From Streptomyces griseoaurantiacus (lineage in GTDB: Bacteria > Actinomycetota > Actinomycetes > Streptomycetales > Streptomycetaceae): 45,177 nucleotides of DNA. The notes under the pieces were generated by a model. It did no database searches, was not told the DNA's origin, and saw only the letters and a program-made list of their open reading frames with translations. The position numbers were made by a program, and so were the translations under genes. The stretch is taken from assembly GCA_014656015.1 (NCBI GenBank), contig BNBP01000056.1, forward strand, positions 1 through 45,177. The letters run 5' to 3'. Below, in pieces: positions 31,052 to 38,040 of the stretch; the first letter of the stretch is position 1; every line of letters begins with the position of its first letter.

Positions 31052-31097
31052 CCGATGTCACCAACGGTCGTGGCGCACCGCCCAGTTGGCCGAAATC

Positions 31098-32390
31098 TCA
31101 GTCGGTGAAGACGGTGACCCCGTCCTCGGCTGCGTGCCGCGGCTCGAGTTCCTCCGCCGTGGGGGTCCCCCCTGCTCGAGCGGAGTCGAGAGCTCGGGGG
31201 AGGGCGAGGGCCCGGCGACGCACCAGGACGACCAGCGCGCCCACCACCGCCGTGACGGCGGCGACCACGAACGGGATGTGGACGTCGGTCCACTCCTCGA
31301 TCTTCGGCGCGAAGAAGGGCGCGGCCGCCGCGGCGAACCAGCGCACGAAGTTGTAGCCGGCGCTCGCCACCGGGCGCGGCGCGTCGGACACGCCGAGCGC
31401 CAGCTCGGTGTAGACGGTGTTGTTCACGCCGATGAAGGCACCGGAGAGGACCGTGCACACCACGGCGGTGGTGTGGTCGCCGTAGCCCAGGATCAGCACG
31501 TCGGCGGCGAGCAGTACCAGCGAACCGCCGAGCACCTTCAGCGAACCGAACCGCTTCTGCATCCGTGGGGCCACGATCACCGAGAAGACGGCCAGCAGCA
31601 CGCCCCAGGCGAAGAACACGGCACCGGACTTGTACGGCGTCATGTTCAGCACGAAGGGTGTGAAGGCCAGCACGGTGAAGAACGTGTAGTTGTAGAAGAA
31701 GGCCGAGACGGCCGCGGAGGCGAGGCCGCCGTGCCCGAGTGCCTTGAGCGGATCGAGCAGCGAGGTCCTGCGGGCGGGCCTGGGCTGTTCCTTCAGGAAC
31801 GCGGTGATGCACAGGAAGCCGATCGCCATCAGGACGGCGGTGCCGAAGAAGGGGTAGCGCCAGCTCGCGTCGCCGAGCAGCGCGCCCAGCAGGGGGCCGC
31901 AGGCCATGCCGAGGCCCAGGGCGGACTCGTAGAGCAGGATCGCGGCCGCGCTCCCGCCGGCCGCCGCGCCGACGATGACGGCGAGCGCGGTGGAGACGAA
32001 CAGGGCGTTGCCGAGCCCCCACCCGGCCCGGAACCCGACCAGCTCCCCGACCGAGCCCGAGGTGCCGGCGAGCCCGGCGAAGACCACCACGAAGGCGAGC
32101 CCGAGGAGCAGGGTCCGGCGCCCGCCGATCCGGCTGGAGACGAAGCCGGTCACCAGCATCGCCACGGCGGTGATGAGGAAGTACGAGGTGAACAGGAGCG
32201 AGACCTGGCTCGCGGTGGCGTCCAGGCCCTTGGCGATGGACGGCAGGATCGGGTCGACGAGCCCGATGCCCATGAAGGCGACGACGGACGCCCCGGCGGT
32301 GGCCCAGACGGACTTCGGCTGCCGAAGGAGGCCGCCGGCTCCCGCGTCGAACGGGTCCGCCTCGGCGGGACCTCCGGTACTGCTGCGCAT
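31098..32390 (-). CDS. Major facilitator superfamily exporter
   Basis: This 430-residue protein starts at the ATG at 32390, behind GAAGGAG. It has twelve hydrophobic segments. The N-terminal block GIGLVDPILPSIAKGLDATA and FVSSRIGGRRTLLLGLAF (motif A-like loop 2-3), then ALGLGMACGPLLGALLGDAS (motif C-like), mark it as a drug:H+ antiporter-type MFS protein of the YfmO/Bmr-like group, so drug or metabolite export is likely. The last 40 residues are disordered; the bases encoding ALDSARAGGTPT coincide with an intergenic repeat element (31160-31204) that appears to have been taken into the coding sequence. Upstream is an unusually AT-rich operator-like region. Confidence 0.93.
   Translation of the reverse strand: MRSSTGGPAEADPFDAGAGGLLRQPKSVWATAGASVVAFMGIGLVDPILPSIAKGLDATASQVSLLFTSYFLITAVAMLVTGFVSSRIGGRRTLLLGLAFVVVFAGLAGTSGSVGELVGFRAGWGLGNALFVSTALAVIVGAAAGGSAAAILLYESALGLGMACGPLLGALLGDASWRYPFFGTAVLMAIGFLCITAFLKEQPRPARRTSLLDPLKALGHGGLASAAVSAFFYNYTFFTVLAFTPFVLNMTPYKSGAVFFAWGVLLAVFSVIVAPRMQKRFGSLKVLGGSLVLLAADVLILGYGDHTTAVVCTVLSGAFIGVNNTVYTELALGVSDAPRPVASAGYNFVRWFAAAAAPFFAPKIEEWTDVHIPFVVAAVTAVVGALVVLVRRRALALPRALDSARAGGTPTAEELEPRHAAEDGVTVFTD
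31160..31204. repeat. Streptomyces palindromic repeat element inside the MFS gene 3' end
   Basis: GGGGGTCCCCCCTGCTCGAG, then CGGAGTCGAGAGCTCGGGGG, form an imperfect hairpin (CCCCC..CTCGA / TCGAG..CGGGGG). From memory this sequence is widespread between Streptomyces genes. Here it is translated as part of the MFS C-terminal tail. Confidence 0.6.
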
Positions 32391-32500
32391 GTGCGCGCTC
32401 CTTCCCGACGGGGGACGAGGCCGGGGCCGGAACCCCGGGGTGGAGGCGGCCGGGAGGACCGGCCGCGTGGGACGGCTGGATCGCCGCAGGAAATGGTTGG

Positions 32501-32530
32501 CTTATACACACGATAAGTTAGCTGATCTAA
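32501..32530. promoter_or_regulatory. AT-rich double palindrome, candidate operator and promoter of the MFS gene
   Basis: CTTAT-N7-ATAAG (32501-32517) is followed at once by TTAG-N5-CTAA (32518-32530), in a stretch that is nearly 70% A+T. Read on the minus strand, TTAGAT then 18 bases then TATAAG gives a promoter overlapping the dyads. MarR- or TetR-type repressors of exporters bind such sites, but no regulator gene is adjacent. Confidence 0.55.
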
Positions 32531-32640
32531 TAAATGCAATATGCACCTAGTCACTCGGAGGGGCACTCGGGGAGGAGCGGGTGCGCGGCGCCGCCCGGAC
32601 GGGTGATCGTCCTTGACGCGGGGCGGTGCGGGGAGGACCG

Positions 32641-33291
32641 TTGGGCTTTATGAGGGGCGAACCCAGTTGCCCGAAGTGCGGTGGCCGGGTCAGGGCTCCC
32701 GGACTCTTCGCCGACTCCTGGCAGTGCGACGTGCACGGGACCGTGCACCCGCTGCAGCCCGTGATACCGCCCAGCGTCGAGGCGCTCGGCGTCGTGGTGC
32801 ACCGCACCCGGGTCCCCGTGTGGATGCCGTGGCCCCTGCCGGTCGGCTGGCTGTTCACGGGTGTCGCCTGCGCCGGTGACGACCGCAGCGGCGGTCGCGC
32901 CACGGCCGTGGCGTGCTCCGGTCCCGGCCCCCTGGGCGGCGTCGGCGAGATGATCCTGGTCGCCGAGGAACTCGGCGTCGGCCTCGGCGCCCGCTACGCG
33001 GGCATCGACGGCCCCGACCCCGGTCCCTACCTGAACGTCGAGAAACCGCCGCAGGCCAAGGTCCTGGCGGCGGGCCGCCCCACCCCCCTCTGGCACGTCA
33101 CCGGCACCCCCGACGACCGTGCCGTCTTCGCGGGCGAGGCACGCGGGCTGTGGCTCTGGGCGGTCGTCTGGCCCGAGCAGACGGGCCTGCTCATGTACGA
33201 CGAACTGGTCCTGACCGACCTTCGCGACGCGGGAGCCGAGGTCGACCTCCTGCCCTGCGGCGCGCTGTCGCCACGGCTGCTGGAGCCGTAG
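32641..33291 (+). CDS. Zinc-ribbon-start protein of unknown function (DUF6758-like)
   Basis: The protein is 216 residues from a TTG at 32641 (GGAGG five bases before), or 213 from the ATG at 32650. The N-terminus carries CPKCGGRVRAP and WQCDVHG, a Cys/His zinc-ribbon-like element. The rest is a conserved globular domain with RVPVWMPWPLPVGWLFTGVA, GPGPLGGVGEMILVAEELGV and GLWLWAVVWPEQTGLL. It has no membrane segment strong enough to call. The family appears confined to actinobacteria and its function is unknown. The TTG start is chosen on ribosome-binding-site spacing. Confidence 0.85.
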   Translation: MGFMRGEPSCPKCGGRVRAPGLFADSWQCDVHGTVHPLQPVIPPSVEALGVVVHRTRVPVWMPWPLPVGWLFTGVACAGDDRSGGRATAVACSGPGPLGGVGEMILVAEELGVGLGARYAGIDGPDPGPYLNVEKPPQAKVLAAGRPTPLWHVTGTPDDRAVFAGEARGLWLWAVVWPEQTGLLMYDELVLTDLRDAGAEVDLLPCGALSPRLLEP

Positions 33292-33465
33292 GGGGCGGGT
33301 GACGCGGGGCGACACCGGACCGGGCGCGGATCCGCCGGTACCCCCGAGGTCGGTGCGCCTGCGGTCGGTGCATCTGCGGACGGTGGCCCGCGGGCGAGGT
33401 GGCCTACGGGGGCACCGTTATCCTGGAGCGTCCCCGTCCGTCCCGTCCGCCCGGAGCCCCACGTC

Positions 33466-34323
33466 GTGCGCATCGACCTGCACACCCACTCCACCGCCTC
33501 CGACGGCACGGACACCCCCGCCGAACTCGTGCGCAACGCGGCCGCCGCCGGACTGGACGTCGTCGCCCTCACCGACCACGACACCACCCGCGGCCACGCC
33601 GAGGCGCTCGCCGCGCTGCCGAGCGGCCTCACCCTCGTGACCGGCGCCGAGCTCTCCTGCCGCATCGACGGCGTCAGCATGCACCTGCTGGCCTACCTCT
33701 TCGACCCCGAGGAGCCCGCGCTGCTCGCCGAACGCGAGCTCGTGCGCGACGACCGCGTCCCCCGCGCCAAGGCCATGATCGCCAAGCTGAACGAGCTCGG
33801 CGTCCCCGTCACCTGGGACCAGGTCGCCCGCATCGCCCGAGGCGGCTCCGTCGGCCGCCCCCACGTCGCCTCCGCCCTCGTGGAACTCGGCGTCGTCCGA
33901 AGCGTCGACGAGGCCTTCACGGGGAACTGGCTGGCCGACGGGGGCCGCGCCCACGTGGGGAAGCACGAGACCGACCCCTTCGAGGCGATCCGCCTGGTGA
34001 AGGCGGCCGGCGGCGTCACCGTCTTCGCCCACCCCGCCGCGAGCAAGCGCGGCCACACCGTCCCCGAGTCCGCGATCGCGGACATGGCCGCGGCCGGACT
34101 GGACGGCATCGAGGTCGACCACATGGACCACGACCCCGACACCAGGGCCCGGCTGCGCGGCCTGGCCGGGGAACTGAACCTCCTCGCCACCGGGTCCAGC
34201 GACTACCACGGCACCCGCAAGACCGTCGCCCTCGGCGAGTACGCCACGGACCCCGAGGTCTACGGCGAGATCACCCGCCGCGCCACGGGCGCCTTCCCGG
34301 TTCCGGGCGCGGGCGGAGCCTGA
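33466..34323 (+). CDS. PHP-domain phosphoesterase
   Basis: This 285-residue metal-dependent phosphoesterase starts at GTG 33466 (VRIDLHTHSTASDGTDTPAE). Metal-binding motifs are DLHTHS, LTDHDTTRGH, the Glu of VTGAELSCRIDG, FAHPA and GSSDYHGT, which together are the PHP active site of the YciV/RnaAM-like type. Proteins of this group act on 3',5'-nucleoside bisphosphates or degrade short RNA from the 5' end. A -10-like TATCCT lies at 33420. The gene stands alone; a 483-base gap follows. Confidence 0.94.
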   Translation: MRIDLHTHSTASDGTDTPAELVRNAAAAGLDVVALTDHDTTRGHAEALAALPSGLTLVTGAELSCRIDGVSMHLLAYLFDPEEPALLAERELVRDDRVPRAKAMIAKLNELGVPVTWDQVARIARGGSVGRPHVASALVELGVVRSVDEAFTGNWLADGGRAHVGKHETDPFEAIRLVKAAGGVTVFAHPAASKRGHTVPESAIADMAAAGLDGIEVDHMDHDPDTRARLRGLAGELNLLATGSSDYHGTRKTVALGEYATDPEVYGEITRRATGAFPVPGAGGA

Positions 34324-34806
34324 CGCTCCGGGGTACGGCGCCCGACGGTGATCCTCACGGTGACCCGGGCGCTCGCGCTCGCGGCCGAGGGCCCGGGGCC
34401 GAGGGCCGTGCGGCGTCGGTCGTGCGGTGCGGGCCGGCGGGGCCGGGCCTGAGGGGCTCGGCCTGAGGCCCGGTTCGCTCGGGTCGTGACCCCGCGGAGT
34501 TCGACGCCGCGGCTCGCACCCCGTCGCGCAATCACGGCGGACCGTCCCGAGTCGCCCGCCCGCGCGGCGGCCGGGGCGACCGGCCGCATGCGGCGGAAGT
34601 GTCGAGCCCTCCCTCGCGACGGGCGTCGTGCGCACGGGTCCGGTCCGCGTGCCCGGGCGCTTCGTGCGCCCCCCACCCTCGTGCGGCGCCGGTCCCGGCG
34701 GCCGCTCCCGGGGCCGTTCCGGCAGGTCCGGAACAGCCCTCCTCTCTCCACTCGACTCGACACTCCACGTGCCGCCCGGCGGCACCCCATCGCAAGGCAC
34801 CTTCAC
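34324..34806. other. 483-base gene-free stretch
   Basis: No gene, strong hairpin or promoter stands out. The frame of the following MarC gene is open back to 34486, but that part is Arg/Pro/Ser-rich filler with no ribosome-binding site and would put about 107 residues before the first membrane helix. Confidence 0.6.
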
Positions 34807-35412
34807 ATGTTCGACCTCGCCGTCTTCGGCTCCCTCTTCCTGACCCTCTTCGTCATCATGGATCCCCCGGGGATCACCCCGATCTTCCTCGCCCTGACCG
34901 CGGGCCGCCCCGGCAAGGTGCAGCGCCGGATGGCCCTTCAGGCCGTGTGCGTGGCCGGTGGGGTCATCGCCGTGTTCGGCGTGCTGGGCCATCAGATCCT
35001 CGACTACCTGCACGTCTCGATCCCCGCCCTGATGATCGCCGGCGGTCTGCTGCTCCTCCTCATCGCGCTCGACCTGCTCACCGGCAAGAACGACGAACCG
35101 AAGCAGACCAAGGACGTCAACGTCGCCCTCGTACCGCTGGGGATGCCGCTGCTCGCCGGACCGGGCGCGATCGTGTCCGTGATCCTCGCCGTGCAGCGTG
35201 CCGACGGCGTGAGCGCGCAGGTCTCGGTGTGGGCGGCGATCCTCGCGATCCATGTCGTGCTGTGGTTCGTGATGCGTCACTCGCTGCTGATCATCCGGCT
35301 GATCAAGGACGGGGGCGTCGTCCTGGTGACCCGGCTGGCCGGGATGATGCTCTCCGCGATCGCCGTCCAGCAGATCATCAACGGCGTCACCCAGGTGATC
35401 CAAGGGGCCTGA
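34807..35412 (+). CDS. MarC/UPF0056 family membrane protein
   Basis: This 201-residue integral membrane protein starts at ATG 34807, with AAGG nine bases upstream. It has six transmembrane helices with the MarC signatures FVIMDPPGITPIFLALT near the N-terminus and VPLGMPLLAGPGAIVSVILA in the second half; the paired PxG motifs reflect the internal repeat of this family. It was once linked to multiple antibiotic resistance, but that role has been disputed and the transported substrate is unknown. It is monocistronic, with a strong hairpin terminator. Confidence 0.95.
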   Translation: MFDLAVFGSLFLTLFVIMDPPGITPIFLALTAGRPGKVQRRMALQAVCVAGGVIAVFGVLGHQILDYLHVSIPALMIAGGLLLLLIALDLLTGKNDEPKQTKDVNVALVPLGMPLLAGPGAIVSVILAVQRADGVSAQVSVWAAILAIHVVLWFVMRHSLLIIRLIKDGGVVLVTRLAGMMLSAIAVQQIINGVTQVIQGA

Positions 35413-35444
35413 AACAGCCCCCGGCGCTCGGGCGCACACGAAGA

Positions 35445-35477
35445 AGCCCCTGTCCGGCACCGTGCCGGACAGGGGCT
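35445..35477 (+). terminator. Hairpin terminator after the MarC gene
   Basis: A perfect 15-bp stem (AGCCCCTGTCCGGCA / TGCCGGACAGGGGCT) with loop CCG lies 32 bases after the stop. No U-run is present. Confidence 0.87.
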
Positions 35478-35591
35478 GCATGCTGTGCTTCAGTACGTCG
35501 TTCGTCGTTCGTCAGTGGGGCGGGTTCGCCGCGGTTCGTCAGTACAGCGCGTTCGTCCGTGGGGCGCGTTCGTCGGTGCGGCGGTTCTTCG

Positions 35592-35744
35592 TTACGAGGC
35601 GGAAGTGTCTGCCGGGCGGATCCACAGGCGCTGCCCTATGGCGGCGGCCTGTTGCACGATCTGATTGACGGAGGCGGCGTCCACGACGGTGGTGTCCACG
35701 GGCGTGCCGTCGACGTCGTCGAGGTGCATGATTTCGAAGCGCAA
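35592..35744 (-). CDS. 50-residue conserved small protein, TTG start
   Basis: This small gene has a TTG at 35744, eight bases after AGGGAG, and a TAA at 35592-35594. The product begins (M)RFEIMHLDDVDGTPVDTTVV and continues DAASVNQIVQQAAAIGQRLW to IRPADTSAS. It has a short beta strand, an acidic turn, an amphipathic helix and a last strand. A later ATG (codon 6) has no ribosome-binding site. I believe close copies exist in many Streptomyces genomes, but I know of no function. It is divergent from the NYN nuclease gene and separated from it by an AT-rich region. Confidence 0.8.
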   Translation of the reverse strand: MRFEIMHLDDVDGTPVDTTVVDAASVNQIVQQAAAIGQRLWIRPADTSAS

Positions 35745-35830
35745 GGGGCTTCTCCCTTCGTCTGGTCATCCTCCTGTGGAGAACTACTGGTGGTGAGTGC
35801 GAGGCGGGGCGACGGCGCGTCCCGTCCACG

Positions 35831-35840
35831 TACATATGTA
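35831..35840. promoter_or_regulatory. Palindrome TACATATGTA in the AT-rich leader of the small-protein gene
   Basis: This 10-base perfect palindrome sits about 90 bases before the TTG start. The segment 35830-35910 is far richer in A+T than its surroundings and probably holds the promoter of the small gene. Confidence 0.45.
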
Positions 35841-36003
35841 ACGGCATGCTTCCAAGAAACATTCCCTACGCTAAAGAAATTTTTCAGCCGTCTAACTACT
35901 GACCGGTAAAAGTGTGGGGGACCGCCTCCGACGTTGATCGTCCGATCATTTCTCCGGACGACTCATCGGGACCGGTTGTATTCGCTGTGTGACGGCCGGG
36001 ACA

Positions 36004-36912
36004 ATGGACTCGATGAACGACGACGACCTCACGGCGCTCGGCGCCCGCATCGACCGTACGAACGAGCTGCTGCAGCGCATGCTCGCCGAGGTGGCGAAGA
36101 CGCCCTCGACCCACGCGATCTTCGTCGACGCCGGCTACCTCTACGCGGCCGCGGGGCGACTGGTGGCCGGCACCGAGGACCGGCGGGCGTTCGACGTCGA
36201 CGCGGAGGGACTCATCGAGGCGCTCATCGACAAGGCCCGCACGATCTTCGCCGACAGCCGGCTGCTGCGGGTCTACTGGTACGACGGCGCCCGGCGCCGC
36301 ATCCACACCGCCGAGCAGCAGTCCATCGCCGAGCTGCCCGACGTCAAGGTGCGGCTGGGCAACCTCAACGCCAACAACCAGCAGAAGGGCGTCGACTCCC
36401 TCATCAGGTCCGACCTGGAGTCCCTCGCCCGGCACCGCGCCATCAGCGACGCGGCCCTGCTCGGCGGCGACGAGGACCTGGTCTCCGCGGTCGAGGCCGC
36501 GCAAGGGTACGGTGCCCGGGTCCACCTGTGGGGCATCGAGGCACCCGAGGGCCGCAACCAGGCCGAGCCCCTGCTCTGGGAGGTCGACAGCCAGCGCACC
36601 CTCGACCTGGACTTCTTCAAGCCGTACGTCTCCCGGCGGACCGCGGCGACGTACGAGGCCTCCGCGGCGGTACGGCCCACGCGGGAGGACGTGCGGTTCG
36701 TGGGCGCGCAGATCGCGGCGAAGTGGCTGGCGGCACGGGGGCGGGACTCCCTGCGGGAGCTGCTCCCCGGCCATCCCTACCTGCCCGGGTCGATCGACCA
36801 GGACCTGCTGGTCGAGGCGGAGGGGCTGCTCCAGTACTCGCTGCGCGGCCAGGCCGATCTGCGCCGCTCCCTGCGGGACGGCTTCTGGGAGCACCTGCAG
36901 GCGCAGTACTGA
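36004..36912 (+). CDS. NYN/PIN-like ribonuclease-fold protein
   Basis: The protein is 302 residues from ATG 36004; ATG 36013 and GTG 35989 are alternatives, and a -10-like TATTCG at 35979 suggests a very short leader. The NYN (LabA/DUF88) domain covers about 37-180, with acidic metal-site residues D42 (IFVDAGYLYAAAG), D131 and D137 (KGVDSLIRSDLESLA), and D156/D158 (ALLGGDEDLVSAV). The C-terminal 90 residues (AAKWLAARGRDSLRELLPG, LVEAEGLLQYSLRGQADLRR) look like a small helical winged-helix-type RNA-binding domain. An endoribonuclease role is inferred from the fold; the target RNA is unknown. Confidence 0.9.
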   Translation: MDSMNDDDLTALGARIDRTNELLQRMLAEVAKTPSTHAIFVDAGYLYAAAGRLVAGTEDRRAFDVDAEGLIEALIDKARTIFADSRLLRVYWYDGARRRIHTAEQQSIAELPDVKVRLGNLNANNQQKGVDSLIRSDLESLARHRAISDAALLGGDEDLVSAVEAAQGYGARVHLWGIEAPEGRNQAEPLLWEVDSQRTLDLDFFKPYVSRRTAATYEASAAVRPTREDVRFVGAQIAAKWLAARGRDSLRELLPGHPYLPGSIDQDLLVEAEGLLQYSLRGQADLRRSLRDGFWEHLQAQY

Positions 36913-36930
36913 CCACCGCGCGCCCGCCTC

Positions 36931-37872
36931 TCAACCGTTCGCTCCGTTCGTGCCGTCCCGGAAAGTTCCGTCCGTGCCGTCCCAGAAGTCGACGAGGGCG
37001 CGGGCGGTCTCCAGGGGGCGGTCGGTGTTGGGGGAGTGGTCGGCGCCGGCGACGACCGTACGGCGGGCGCCGAGCCGGACGGCCATCTCGTCCAGCAGCG
37101 GAACGGGCCAGGCGTCGTCGTGGTCGCCCGAGACCACGTGCTTGGGCAGCGGCACGGCCGCGAGTTCGGCGACCCGGTCCGGCTCGACGCACAGCTGCCT
37201 GCCGGTCGCGCGGAGCTGGGCGGGGCTGCCCGCGAGCCAGCGGCGGCGGAGGTCGTCCCGGTCGCCGAGGCCGGAGTCGACGCCGGGGGCCGTGCCGGTG
37301 CCCTCGCCCGTGGCCGCGCCCGTCCCCGTCTCTGTGTCGGCCGGGGTCTCCATCAGCTGGATGGCGTTCCACACCTGGGCCATGTCCATCACGGCGAGCG
37401 CGTCGGACAGCAGTTTCACCCGCTGTTGCTGGGACGCGGAGACCTGCGCGGGGCCCGAGGACATGAGGGTGAGCGAGCGGAAGGGCGCGGGGTCGAGCAG
37501 CACGGCGGCGCGCGCGATCTGACCGCCCAGGGAGTGGCCGAGGAGGTGGACGGGGCCCTCGGCGTCCAGGGCGACGGCCTGGGCGAGCACGTCGCGGGCC
37601 AACTCCTCCTGCGCGTACGGCGCTTCGTCGTCCTTGGGGCCCGGGGTGCCGTACTGGCCCCGGCCGTCGACGGCGACGGCGCGGTAGCCGGCGGCGGTGA
37701 GACGAGGGAGAAGGTCGATGAAGTCCTCCTTGCTGCCGGTGAAGCCCGGGAGGAGGAGAACCGTGCCGTGGGTGGCGGTGCCGGCGTCGAGGACGGCGAA
37801 GGGGCCGCGCGGGGTGGCGAGGAAGTGGGAGCGGGTGCCGGGGGGCGGGGCGAAGGTCGACGGACGGCTCAT
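36931..37872 (-). CDS. Alpha/beta-hydrolase
   Basis: The protein is 313 residues from the ATG at 37872 (MSRPSTFAPP); the frame is open further but reads as filler. It shows an oxyanion segment LLLPGFTGSKEDF, nucleophile S114 (LGHSLGGQIARAA), an acid in SGDHDDAWPVP and a His in GADHSPNTDRP. Between the cap and core is a Thr/Gly-rich insertion (TPADTETGTGAATGEGTGTA), probably a slippage-derived loop. The active-site set is complete, so it is an esterase, lipase or similar hydrolase of unknown substrate. It is convergent with the NYN gene at an 18-base gap. Confidence 0.9.
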   Translation of the reverse strand: MSRPSTFAPPPGTRSHFLATPRGPFAVLDAGTATHGTVLLLPGFTGSKEDFIDLLPRLTAAGYRAVAVDGRGQYGTPGPKDDEAPYAQEELARDVLAQAVALDAEGPVHLLGHSLGGQIARAAVLLDPAPFRSLTLMSSGPAQVSASQQQRVKLLSDALAVMDMAQVWNAIQLMETPADTETGTGAATGEGTGTAPGVDSGLGDRDDLRRRWLAGSPAQLRATGRQLCVEPDRVAELAAVPLPKHVVSGDHDDAWPVPLLDEMAVRLGARRTVVAGADHSPNTDRPLETARALVDFWDGTDGTFRDGTNGANG

Positions 37873-37967
37873 GCCGCCGAGGCTACCGGCCGTGCCGCCT
37901 CCCACCACCGGAGAGGACCTGGGCCCCGGTCCGCCGGCCACCCCGGGCCCGCCCCGTCCACGACAGA

Positions 37968-38008
37968 AAGCCGGCCCGGCTCCACGGGGTCGTGGGCCGG
38001 GCCGGCTT
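37968..38008 (-). terminator. Terminator of the DEAD-box helicase gene
   Basis: Read on the minus strand, GAAGCCGGCCCGGC pairs with GCCGGGCCGGCTT across a 15-base loop, followed by TTTCTGT. It lies 32 bases after the helicase stop. Confidence 0.82.
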
Positions 38009-38040
38009 CCTCACTGCGGTCCTGCTGGGTGCGCGAGCGC

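Noticed and set aside
34486..34806. N-terminal extension of the MarC protein
   Set aside because: The frame is open, but the predicted segment is Arg/Pro filler without a ribosome-binding site, and MarC proteins start right before the first helix.
33418..35481. Open frame of 687 codons on the minus strand under the PHP and MarC genes
   Set aside because: Antisense to two genes with clear active-site or membrane motifs; it also starts in the MarC terminator.
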